NCBI GenBank assembly: GCA_963780755.1
Contig: CAWACX010000001.1
Location: forward strand, 310,001 to 374,000
Reading direction: 5' to 3'
From: JALYNX01 sp963780755
GTDB taxonomy: Bacteria > Actinomycetota > Acidimicrobiia > Spongiisociales > ZC4RG35
Length of the DNA: 64,000 nt
Under the pieces are notes generated by a model. It was not told where the DNA came from. It searched no databases and saw only the letters and a program-made list of their open reading frames with translations. A program made the translations under genes and the position numbers. This document shows, piece after piece, positions 7,768-15,321 of this stretch; the stretch's first letter is position 1, and each line of letters opens with the position of its first letter.

Positions 7768-8270
7768 CAGCCGACCCATCCCGTGTAGTGCTCGCCCCCG
7801 GTCGCGTGACGTCGCCGGGGGACTTGGTCCGGGCCGAGCGCGGCAGCTGCGGCGCGCACCAGCCAGGCGTTCAGGGAAAGGCCTTCGCTCCTCGAGGCTT
7901 CATCGATCCGCAGCTTCAGACTTTCGGGCAAGCGGAGGTTCAGACGGGCGGTGCCACCCTCCTCTCCTTCGGCGGTCGGTACCACGGCCGGGGCCATCGA
8001 AGGCATGACCTCGAACGCGTTATCGGTCGGCGCCAGCGTGACCACGAACTCCGGGTCGCCGCTGCGGAGGCGGACCTCCACAGCGCTGGGCGCCATCTCG
8101 CGAGTTATCTCGTCGGCCGCGGCCGACAATGCTTCTAGGAGCACCAGGCGCGTGGCCGTTTCCAGCGGGGCAGTGAGCCGCTCGGCCATGGCCTGGGACT
8201 CTTCACTGCCGACCTCGGCGGCAATTGCCAGGTGTTGGCGAAGCGTGTCGACGTATAGGTTCAGATTCAT
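7767..8270 (-). CDS. HicB-like protein with ribbon-helix-helix domain
   Basis: A 167-residue protein. Residues ~1-95 form a helical/beta N-terminal domain (MNLNLYVDTLRQHLAIAAEV). Residues ~109-146 form a ribbon-helix-helix DNA-binding motif (ARLNLRLPESLKLRIDEASR, then SLNAWLVRAAAAAL). No HicA toxin gene accompanies it, so an autoregulator for the DUF4097/ABC operon is a better reading than an antitoxin. ATG 8270 is chosen because the promoter's -10 box is 6 nt upstream, implying a leaderless mRNA; the open frame to 8444 lacks family-like sequence. Palindromes overlie the promoter. Confidence 0.82.
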   Translation of the reverse strand: MNLNLYVDTLRQHLAIAAEVGSEESQAMAERLTAPLETATRLVLLEALSAAADEITREMAPSAVEVRLRSGDPEFVVTLAPTDNAFEVMPSMAPAVVPTAEGEEGGTARLNLRLPESLKLRIDEASRSEGLSLNAWLVRAAAAALGPDQVPRRRHATGGEHYTGWVG

Positions 8271-8331
8271 GGTGCCACTATGGCACAAGATTGGCACCAG
8301 GTCAAGCGCCAACATGGCGCTTGATGGCGCC
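8271..8331 (-). promoter_or_regulatory. Promoter with two palindromic operators for the HicB-like operon
   Basis: On the minus strand, TTGACC (8305-8300), 17 nt, CATAGT (8282-8277), then 6 nt to the start codon. Over the -10 box lies GTGCCA-CTA-TGGCAC (8272-8286). Over and upstream of the -35 box lies a perfect palindrome with 10-bp arms TCAAGCGCCA (8302-8311) and TGGCGCTTGA (8315-8324), spacer ACA. Extra TGGCACC (8292-8298) and TGGCGCC (8325-8331) half-sites flank them. The arrangement fits repression by the RHH protein encoded immediately downstream. Confidence 0.7.
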
Positions 8332-8621
8332 GCGAATGTGGGGGGGAAATCCCCCATGCTCTTCCTTTGACTCGTGGCCGGGTGTCTGCTCAAATCGGGT
8401 GCCTGTTCGCAAGTTGCGAGAGAGCCCGATGACACGCATACCAACCAAGAGCTGCTGCCCGTCGTTCGGGCGTTGGTGCGCCTGTCCCGGCTCTCGGGTT
8501 GCCGCCCTCACCCGCTCTTAGCGATCAGGCAGGCGCTTCGAGAGACATTCCCCAGAAAGTCCCAATCCAGGTGCCGCTTTTCCCGGCGGCACGACATACC
8601 GACAGCTACAGGAGGTAGCCA
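8332..8621. other. Intergenic stretch before osmC
   Basis: I see no gene here. An imperfect hairpin can form from GTGCCG (8571-8576) and CGGCAC (8587-8592), and a strong ribosome binding site AGGAGG sits at 8610-8615, 6 nt before the osmC start. No convincing -35/-10 pair stands out. Confidence 0.5.
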
Positions 8622-9182
8622 ATGACCACGACCAACACCCCGGTCGACAATGGAGTCAACGTTCAGGCGTTGCTCGACGCTCGCACCGCCCTGGTGGACA
8701 CGCCAGAGGGCGCCCAGTTCACCTGGAAGGCCTCAAATGAGTGGGTAGGCGGGACTCACAGCCGCTCGGAGATCAACGGGTTCTTCGGTCTCGGTGGTGA
8801 GCAGGCTCACAAGACCACCTTCAGCTATGACGCCGACCACCCCGAGGTGTTTGCCTCTGAGGACCATGGCCCGACGCCGGTCGAACTGGTCCTTGTCGGA
8901 TTGGCCAGCTGCCTCACCGCTGGTGTCGCCGCTGTTGCCCAGAACCGTGGGATCCAGCTGAACTCGGTGAGGGCCACCATCGAGGGTGACATGGACATCC
9001 TCGGCATCCTCGGCGGCGACCCCGAGGTGCGCAACGGGTTCAACGACATCAAGGTGAAGTACGAAATCGACGCCGATGCCTCCCAGGAGGACATCGAGGC
9101 GATCGTGGCCCAGTCGCAGAAGCGCTCTGCGGTGTTCGACGTGGTCACCAACCCGACGAACGTGACCGTCGAGGTCAACTGA
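8622..9182 (+). CDS. OsmC-family redox protein
   Basis: A 186-residue OsmC/Ohr-fold protein. The conserved cysteine lies in LVGLASCLTAGVAAVAQNRG, and the family hydrophobic helix and the GPTPVELVLVG segment are present. At the second cysteine position typical of Ohr/OsmC peroxidases the sequence reads RSAVFDVVTNPTNV, with no cysteine. So this is a one-cysteine OsmC-like protein and hydroperoxide reduction by the classic two-cysteine route is doubtful. AGGAGG precedes the ATG. The flavoprotein gene follows after 11 nt, suggesting a two-gene operon. Confidence 0.85.
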   Translation: MTTTNTPVDNGVNVQALLDARTALVDTPEGAQFTWKASNEWVGGTHSRSEINGFFGLGGEQAHKTTFSYDADHPEVFASEDHGPTPVELVLVGLASCLTAGVAAVAQNRGIQLNSVRATIEGDMDILGILGGDPEVRNGFNDIKVKYEIDADASQEDIEAIVAQSQKRSAVFDVVTNPTNVTVEVN

Positions 9183-9193
9183 GCCAACCCGCG

Positions 9194-10441
9194 ATGCAAA
9201 AGACCACCACGGTGGTCATCGGGGCCGGCCACGCCGGTCTCGCTGTCAGCCATTTCCTCAGCCAGCGCTCGATCGACCACGTTGTCATCGAGCGCGGCGA
9301 GGTGGCCAACACCTGGCGCACGGAGCGTTGGGACTCACTTCGACTGCTCACTCCGAACTGGCAGACCCGTCTCCCTGGCTTTGAGTACGAGGGTGACGAC
9401 CCCGATGGGTACATGTCGATGGACGAGGTGATCGGATTCATCGGTGCCTACGCGCGGCAGGTCGACGCTCCGCTGCTGACCAATACGACGGTCACCTCGG
9501 TGCGGCCCGGCCGGGACGGCTACGAGGTGGTGACCGACGCCGGTGCCTGGATCAGCCTCTCCGTGGTACTGGCGACCGGTGGGTTCAACCTGCCCAATAT
9601 CCCGGCACTTGCCTCTTCGATTCCGGCCTCGGTCGAAATGGTCACGCCGCTTCATTACCGGAACCCCGACCAACTCCCTCAGGGCGCGACGCTTGTCGTC
9701 GGCGCCTCGGCAACCGGTATCCAGATCGCCGAGGAGATCCACCGCTCGGGTCGACCCGTGACCTTGTCCGTCGGCGAGCACGTGCGCCTTCCCCGGGTCT
9801 ATCGGGGCCGGGACATCATGTGGTGGCTGGAACGGATCGGGACGCTCGATGAGCGATACGACGAGGTCGACGATCTGATCCGGGCTCGCAACATCCCCTC
9901 ACCCCAGTTGGTGGGCACTCCGGAGCGAAGGACGCTCGACCTCAACGCCCTGACCGATCAGGGGGTCGAGTTGGTGGGGCGCATCGCCAGGATCGTCGAC
10001 GGAACCGCCCAGTTCTCCGGGTCGCTCCGCAACCTGGCCAACCTCGCCGATCTCAAGATGAACCGGCTGCTCGACAGCATCGATGTCTGGGTGTCGGAGC
10101 GGGAGTTGGACGGCGACTTCGACCCTCCGCAGCGCTTTCCGGCCACCCGAGTCGAGCCATCGCCGCCTCTCAGCCTCGACCTGAGCGGGGGAAGGATCTC
10201 CACGATCGTCTGGGCGACCGGATTTCGTCCCGACTATTCCTGGCTCCATGCGCGGGTTCTGGATCGAAAGGGACAGATTCGGCATGACGCCGGGGTGGTG
10301 GTGGGAGCGCCCGGCATGTACCGGATCGGCCTGAACATGCTGCGCCGTCGCAAGTCGAGCTTCATCCATGGCGCCGAGGACGATGCCCGGGACCTGACCG
10401 AGCATCTCAGCCAGCATCTGGGCGTGGGGACTCCCGCCTAG
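9194..10441 (+). CDS. FAD-dependent monooxygenase-like oxidoreductase
   Basis: A 415-residue flavoprotein of the FMO/CzcO-like group. The FAD-binding motif is VVIGAGHAGLAVSHFLS (residues ~6-22). Residues near 120-130 (VVLATGGFNLP) close the FAD fold, a second Rossmann motif VVGASATGIQIAEE (~173) would bind NADPH, and WATGFRPDYSWL near residue 340 is the ATG motif of this group. Substrate unknown. It follows osmC closely, and the pair may respond to oxidative or electrophile stress, which is inference from context only. Confidence 0.85.
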   Translation: MQKTTTVVIGAGHAGLAVSHFLSQRSIDHVVIERGEVANTWRTERWDSLRLLTPNWQTRLPGFEYEGDDPDGYMSMDEVIGFIGAYARQVDAPLLTNTTVTSVRPGRDGYEVVTDAGAWISLSVVLATGGFNLPNIPALASSIPASVEMVTPLHYRNPDQLPQGATLVVGASATGIQIAEEIHRSGRPVTLSVGEHVRLPRVYRGRDIMWWLERIGTLDERYDEVDDLIRARNIPSPQLVGTPERRTLDLNALTDQGVELVGRIARIVDGTAQFSGSLRNLANLADLKMNRLLDSIDVWVSERELDGDFDPPQRFPATRVEPSPPLSLDLSGGRISTIVWATGFRPDYSWLHARVLDRKGQIRHDAGVVVGAPGMYRIGLNMLRRRKSSFIHGAEDDARDLTEHLSQHLGVGTPA

Positions 10442-10961
10442 GGTGTAGCCGCTTCGGTGAGCCCCGGCCGCAACTTGGCCCAGCGGGCCGCGGTCAGCCG
10501 GTACTGGCGGAATATGAGACCGTGATACTCGACCTCGCCATCAGGCTCGAACCCGAACCGGACAACCCGCGATCCGGATTCCGGGTGGGCGGTAAGGCGA
10601 TCAAGACCTCGTCGAGCCCGAACTCTCCGAACCCGAGATCGAGAGCGTGCATCGTGATCTCCCGCCCGTGGCCCCAGTGTTCGGGAAGCAAGACCAGCCC
10701 GTAGTCGGCACCGTTCTCTTCGAGCTGGAATCCACCCCATCCCGCAAACACTCCATCGAGGAACACTGCCCACGGCCCGTACCCGTGGTCCTCCCAGCGG
10801 CTGTCCTTGCCCGCGATCCAATCTCGAGCCTGCTCCGGGGTGAATGGCTCGGAGAGCGGCATGTGCCGAGCATTGCGAGGCTCGTTGAGCAGGCGAAGGA
10901 GATCGTCGAACGGCGCCATCGGCAGGCGGGTGAAGGTCACCTCCGGGTTCGTGGAGACCAT
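10438..10961 (-). CDS. GNAT-family N-acetyltransferase, frameshifted
   Basis: The reconstructed product is about 174 residues. The first part (TFTRLPMAPFDDLLRLLNEP, WAVFLDGVFAGWGGFQLEEN, LLPEHWGHGREITMHALDLG) and the last part (RFGFEPDGEVEYHGLIFRQY) are the two halves of a RimJ/RimL-like acetyltransferase, in different frames. Adding one base near 10570-10573 (minus-strand GAT-CGCGG to GAT-TCGCGG) restores NPDSRVVRFGFEPDG, matching the family's N-x-x-S-x-x-V-x-x-x-x-G-F. It converges with the flavoprotein gene, overlapping its last 4 nt. Substrate unknown. Confidence 0.75.
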
Positions 10962-11141
10962 CGGCTCATTCTCACAGTCTGCCGTTCCGGTCAAGATCGA
11001 GCTGCTATCGGTTGCTGTCGTGGTCGATGCGATCTCACTCGCCTCCTGTTCGGGTTGATCTCGCCTTCAGCCCACAGGAACTTGTGGCCCGTAGCTTGAG
11101 GTTCATAACTTGTTCCCTCATCTCTCGATGACACCACACCC

Positions 11142-13763
11142 ATGAGCAACGGATCTCTCCGTCACGGGGATAGCGGTCAGATGAACGCACCGCCGGTCAC
11201 GCGCCGCCGTCTGGTGCCGGTGCTGACCTACGCCACGATCTTCATCGTCGCCGCGGTGGGACTGGTCATCGTGCTCCCCAAGGGCAACGCCATCATTCCC
11301 GCCCCCCAGGCACTGCCGGTCGGGAGCGTCACCGGGGCGGCCGTCGAATGTCTCGGCGAGCGGGTCGCCACCGTCCAGTCCGGGGTGTTTCTCGACATTC
11401 ACGTACCGGGCGAACACGGCGACGAGACCGAAGACCTCGGCCCCAAGATCGTCGGCGGGCGCCTCGAGCAGTCCGGCAGCGGTGTGCTGAGCGGTTCCTG
11501 TGCTCCAGGTTCGCCACTCGAGGGGAGCAGTGCTGCCTTCGAAGTCGCGGTGGCGGCCGACGGATCGATGACCGGGGTGGTGACGGTTGACGAGGGCGAG
11601 CCGGCCCTGGACGCCAGCATCAGCGCCGCGGAGCCGGTCGGTGAAGCGCCCGACGGTGAGCAGCTTGAGGGAGCAGAGATCCTGGCTCGAGTCTTGCTGG
11701 CGGTCGCGGTGGTCATCGTCGCCGCCCGCCTCCTGGGCAACGTGTTCCGGATGATCAACCAGCCACGGGTGATCGGTGAGATCGTGGCCGGGATCCTCCT
11801 CGGCCCCAGCCTCATGGGGCTGTTCTGGCCCGGCGTCACCTCCTTTCTGTTCCCATCCCAGGTGATCGACGTTCTCCAGGTCCTCGCTCAGTTCGGGCTG
11901 ATCTTCTTCATGTTCCTCATCGGGGCCGAGCTCGATCACAAGATGATCCGGGGATCGGGGCACACCGCATTGCTGGTGAGCCACTACTCGATCGTCCTCC
12001 CGTTCACCCTGGGGGTAGCGGCGGCCCTTCTCATCTTCCCGGTGATCGGGAGTGGGAACTTCACCGGTTTCGCCCTGTTCATGGGAGCGGCAATGGCGAT
12101 CACCGCGTTCCCGGTCCTGGCCCGGATCCTCACCGACACCGGTCTGCACCGGACCCGGATCGGGGCTCTTGCGATCACGTGTGCCGCTGTCGACGATGTG
12201 ACCGCTTGGTGCATCCTGGCGGTCGTGGTCGCCATCGTGAAGGCGACCGGGCCGGCCGACGCCATCGTCACCGTCCTGCTCGCACTGGCCTTCCTCGCCT
12301 TCATGGTCTTCTTGGTCCGTCCGCTGCTGGCACGAGTGGCTGCCGTCCAACCGGACAAGGGGAGGTTGGGAGCGACGATCATGTCGGCGCTGTTCGTGGC
12401 GCTGTTCCTATCGGCCTGGGCCACCGAGGCGATCGGCATCCATGCCATTTTCGGCGCATTCATGTTCGGAGCGGTGTTGCCGCGCTCCCACTCCATCGCA
12501 GCTCAGATCACGGAGCGTCTCGAAGACGTGACAGTTCTCTTCCTGCTGCCTGTGTTCTTCGCGATTGTCGGGCTGTCGACGCGGGTCGGTTTGGTGTCCG
12601 GTTCCGACCTCTGGGCGCTTACCGGCCTCATCATCGCCATCGCCATCGTGGGGAAGATTGGCGGCTCGGTGATTGCCGGGCTGGCAGCAGGGGAGAGTTT
12701 TCGGTCCTCGACGGTGCTCGGGGTGCTGATGAATGCCCGGGGGATCACGGAGATCGTCATCCTGACCATCGGGAGCAGCCTCGGGGTGATCTCACCGGCG
12801 CTGTTCACGATGATGGTGCTGATGGCCCTCGTGACGACTTTCATGACAACACCGCTGCTCACAGTCCTGTATCCGCGGGATCAGATCGAGCACGACATGG
12901 CCGGAGATGCGACCCGGGAGATGATGGCGCTGGGCGCGCGGGAACGTCGGGTGATGGTCGGGGTCACCGACCCCTTGACGGCGAGGCCACTCCTGGAATT
13001 GGCCAAAGTGCTGCGCGGGATCGACGACACACCAGCGACGATCATCCTGGCCTCGGTGGTGCGGCCGCCCGGATACGAGCAGGTCAGGGCAAACCTCTCG
13101 GCTATGGACGACGCTGCTGCAATCGCCGAGACCGCTCTGGGCGCGGTGAGGGACCGCCTCGAGGAGGATGGCCTCGAGGTGGAGGTGGAGACCGCGGTGG
13201 GGAACGATCCCGCCACCGAACTGGTGCGCCTCGTCGAGCGCAGGGGCGCGGGGATGATCCTGATCGGCTCTCACCAGGCCTATCTCGGCTTCCGCCCCCT
13301 GGGCGGGATCGCCGGGGAGATCCTGGAAGAGGCCAGCTGTGACGTGGCGGTGCTCGTCGGGGCCGGCACCCACCGGGAGTTGGGCTCCGGGCCGCTCGGC
13401 GTCTGGTATCGGGGAGAGCCTGCCGACTTCGCGGCACTCGACCTCGCGGCGAGCCTGGCCCGCGGGCTTCAGCGACCGGTGCGCGTGATCTCGCCGATCC
13501 CGGTGGAGTTGCCCAATCTGATGGCCGAGGTGCAACAGGTAGTGCTAACGGAGCCCAGCGTGGCACATGCTCTCGAGGCAGTCGAGGGCACCTCTTTGAT
13601 GGTCGTGGCCCCTGCGGGAGTGCTCGATGGGGTGCTCCCTGCCCTTCGCGAATCGGTAATGGAGCGCGCGTCGGTCCCGGTCCTCGTGGTGCGTGGTGGC
13701 AAGCGGCCCCACCTGGCCGACGCCCTGGCGATACGGGAACTGGAGAAGGTGTCCGATCGCTGA
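11142..13763 (+). CDS. CPA2-family cation:proton antiporter with extra N-terminal and C-terminal domains
   Basis: An 873-residue membrane protein. One membrane segment (~25-45) precedes a ~120-residue small-residue-rich domain predicted outside the membrane. Residues ~180-590 are the Kef/NapA-type exchanger with about 12 segments, including QPRVIGEIVAGILLGPSLMG, and the conserved D-D of the ion site in CAAVDDVTAWC. The C-terminal ~270 residues contain universal-stress-protein-like folds (GMILIGSHQAYLGFRPLGGI resembles the nucleotide-binding G-2x-G-9x-G region). ATG 11181 is an alternative start. It likely exchanges Na+ or K+ for H+ with cytosolic regulation. Confidence 0.85.
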   Translation: MSNGSLRHGDSGQMNAPPVTRRRLVPVLTYATIFIVAAVGLVIVLPKGNAIIPAPQALPVGSVTGAAVECLGERVATVQSGVFLDIHVPGEHGDETEDLGPKIVGGRLEQSGSGVLSGSCAPGSPLEGSSAAFEVAVAADGSMTGVVTVDEGEPALDASISAAEPVGEAPDGEQLEGAEILARVLLAVAVVIVAARLLGNVFRMINQPRVIGEIVAGILLGPSLMGLFWPGVTSFLFPSQVIDVLQVLAQFGLIFFMFLIGAELDHKMIRGSGHTALLVSHYSIVLPFTLGVAAALLIFPVIGSGNFTGFALFMGAAMAITAFPVLARILTDTGLHRTRIGALAITCAAVDDVTAWCILAVVVAIVKATGPADAIVTVLLALAFLAFMVFLVRPLLARVAAVQPDKGRLGATIMSALFVALFLSAWATEAIGIHAIFGAFMFGAVLPRSHSIAAQITERLEDVTVLFLLPVFFAIVGLSTRVGLVSGSDLWALTGLIIAIAIVGKIGGSVIAGLAAGESFRSSTVLGVLMNARGITEIVILTIGSSLGVISPALFTMMVLMALVTTFMTTPLLTVLYPRDQIEHDMAGDATREMMALGARERRVMVGVTDPLTARPLLELAKVLRGIDDTPATIILASVVRPPGYEQVRANLSAMDDAAAIAETALGAVRDRLEEDGLEVEVETAVGNDPATELVRLVERRGAGMILIGSHQAYLGFRPLGGIAGEILEEASCDVAVLVGAGTHRELGSGPLGVWYRGEPADFAALDLAASLARGLQRPVRVISPIPVELPNLMAEVQQVVLTEPSVAHALEAVEGTSLMVVAPAGVLDGVLPALRESVMERASVPVLVVRGGKRPHLADALAIRELEKVSDR

Positions 13764-13769
13764 GACGGA

Positions 13770-14288
13770 TCAGGTGAAGGCGAGGCCTGAGCCGTGCAGA
13801 GCGGCTTCCTCGGTCCTCGAGAGCAGCCTGCTCTTCATCGCCTCCATGACGGCTTCTCGCCGGGGATTGGGCCGGGGCCCGAAGGCGTCGATCGCTGACT
13901 CCACGGTCACCCGGGCCGCCCGGTAAGGGTCGGGGAGCAACGCGTTGAGGGCCACCAGCCACACCGCCCTGGTCTGATCCGATGAGGCGCGGAGCCCGGC
14001 CATGAGGGCTCGCTCCACTGATTCCAGCTCGCTCTGACGCTCTCCGACAGTGAGCTTCCGTGCCTGGTGAAGGAGTCGGTGGATCAGGTCGCGGCCGGCG
14101 TCGTCCATGCCCGGAACGTGGAATCGATAGATGATCGAAGCGCAGTCGATGGCAAAAAGCCGGGCCCATTGCTCGTCCCAGGTGCCGAGCACGTCTCTCT
14201 CGGTGTGGAGGAGCTCACAGATCGGGTCGAGATTGTCGGACTCCCCGATTCGATGAAAGGCGTATTCCCTGATCTCGTAGGCCAACAT
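13770..14288 (-). CDS. Hypothetical helical protein
   Basis: A 172-residue, helical, soluble protein (MLAYEIREYAFHRIGESDNL; WDEQWARLFAIDCASIIYRF). I see no motif that names a family. It converges with the antiporter gene, whose stop codon is 6 nt away. Codon use looks like that of its neighbours, so it is probably real. Confidence 0.6.
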   Translation of the reverse strand: MLAYEIREYAFHRIGESDNLDPICELLHTERDVLGTWDEQWARLFAIDCASIIYRFHVPGMDDAGRDLIHRLLHQARKLTVGERQSELESVERALMAGLRASSDQTRAVWLVALNALLPDPYRAARVTVESAIDAFGPRPNPRREAVMEAMKSRLLSRTEEAALHGSGLAFT

Positions 14289-14426
14289 CGACTCCCAGTC
14301 CCTTCTCGCGGTCCCACCGTCTTCTCTGTGGATAATTCCGGAATTTGTTGTCCAAGGGCATGGGCCGGGTGGCCCATTTGGTTGCCGCTTGAGCTAGTCC
14401 TTCCGACCCATGAACGGCCGGGGAGT

Positions 14427-15281
14427 TCAGCCGTACTCGTAGAAGCCGCGACCAGACTTCCGGCCCAGGTAGCCGGCCTCGACGAGGCGGGTGAGAAGCG
14501 GCGGAGAGGCATACATCGGGTCCTTGAACTCCTCGAACAAGACGTCGGCGATGTGTTTCATCGTGTCCAGGCCGACGAAGTCCGACAGCTCGAGGGGCCC
14601 CATCGGGTGATTGGCGCCGAGGCGCATCCCGGTGTCGATGTCCTCGCGGGTGGCGAACCCGGCCTCGAGCATCTCGATGGCCCCGAGGAGGTAGGGGACC
14701 AGCAGCATGTTGACAATGAAACCGGCACGGTCCCCGGAGACGACGACGGTTTTGCCGATCGCTTCGGCATGGGCGCGGGCCCGGGCGGCGACTTCAGGGT
14801 CTGTCATGACGGTCGTAACCAATTCGACTAGGGCCATGACCGGCACCGGGTTGAAGAAATGGAGCCCGATGACGTGCCCCGGTCGCTTGGTCGCCGACGC
14901 CAGCCGGGTGATCGGTATCGAGGAGGTGTTGGAGGCGAGGATGGCGCCGGGATCGGTCACCACCTCGTCGAGGTCGCTGAATATCGCCTTCTTCAGCTGC
15001 TCGTTCTCGGTTGCTGCCTCGATCACGAGTTGGCGGTCGGCCTGATCGGCGAGGTCCGTGGAGAAGGTGATCCTGGCGAGCGCGTCATCGCGGTCGGGCG
15101 CGCCCAACTTGCCCCGCTCCACCGCTTTGCCGAGAGAGGCCTCGACCCGCCTGATTGCACCTTCGGCGGCCGCGGCATCGATCTCGTGCACCACCACGTG
15201 GCTCCCGGATCGGGCGAACACTTCGGCTATCCCGGAGCCCATCAAGCCTCCGCCTATGACACCGACACGCTCTGGGCTCAT
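14427..15281 (-). CDS. 3-hydroxyacyl-CoA (3-hydroxybutyryl-CoA) dehydrogenase
   Basis: A 284-residue NAD(P)-dependent dehydrogenase. The Rossmann motif is GVIGGGLMGSGIAEVFARSG at the N-terminus. The catalytic histidine region is HVIGLHFFNPVPVMALVEL (~residue 140), the second domain has DRAGFIVNMLLVPYLLGAIE, and the end KSGRGFYEYG is the family's usual C-terminus. Length matches single-domain Hbd/PaaH enzymes. It oxidises 3-hydroxyacyl-CoA in beta-oxidation, or runs in reverse toward butyrate or PHB. It is divergent from leuS with 40 nt between starts. Confidence 0.9.
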   Translation of the reverse strand: MSPERVGVIGGGLMGSGIAEVFARSGSHVVVHEIDAAAAEGAIRRVEASLGKAVERGKLGAPDRDDALARITFSTDLADQADRQLVIEAATENEQLKKAIFSDLDEVVTDPGAILASNTSSIPITRLASATKRPGHVIGLHFFNPVPVMALVELVTTVMTDPEVAARARAHAEAIGKTVVVSGDRAGFIVNMLLVPYLLGAIEMLEAGFATREDIDTGMRLGANHPMGPLELSDFVGLDTMKHIADVLFEEFKDPMYASPPLLTRLVEAGYLGRKSGRGFYEYG

Positions 15282-15321
15282 CGAGAGGATGCTAGGAGCA
15301 GGCCATTACCCTCATGGCTCG

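Noticed and set aside
6925..7788. Plus-strand frame of 287 codons opposite the DUF4097 gene
   Set aside because: Same length as the real gene only because it is its antisense; the beta repeats are on the minus strand.
7767..8270. HicA/HicB toxin-antitoxin module
   Set aside because: No HicA-type small toxin lies beside the HicB-like gene; its partners are an ABC exporter and a DUF4097 protein.
11118..12350. A 410-codon minus-strand frame rich in D, E, G and H
   Set aside because: Antisense shadow of the antiporter membrane region; composition is what GC-rich antisense gives.
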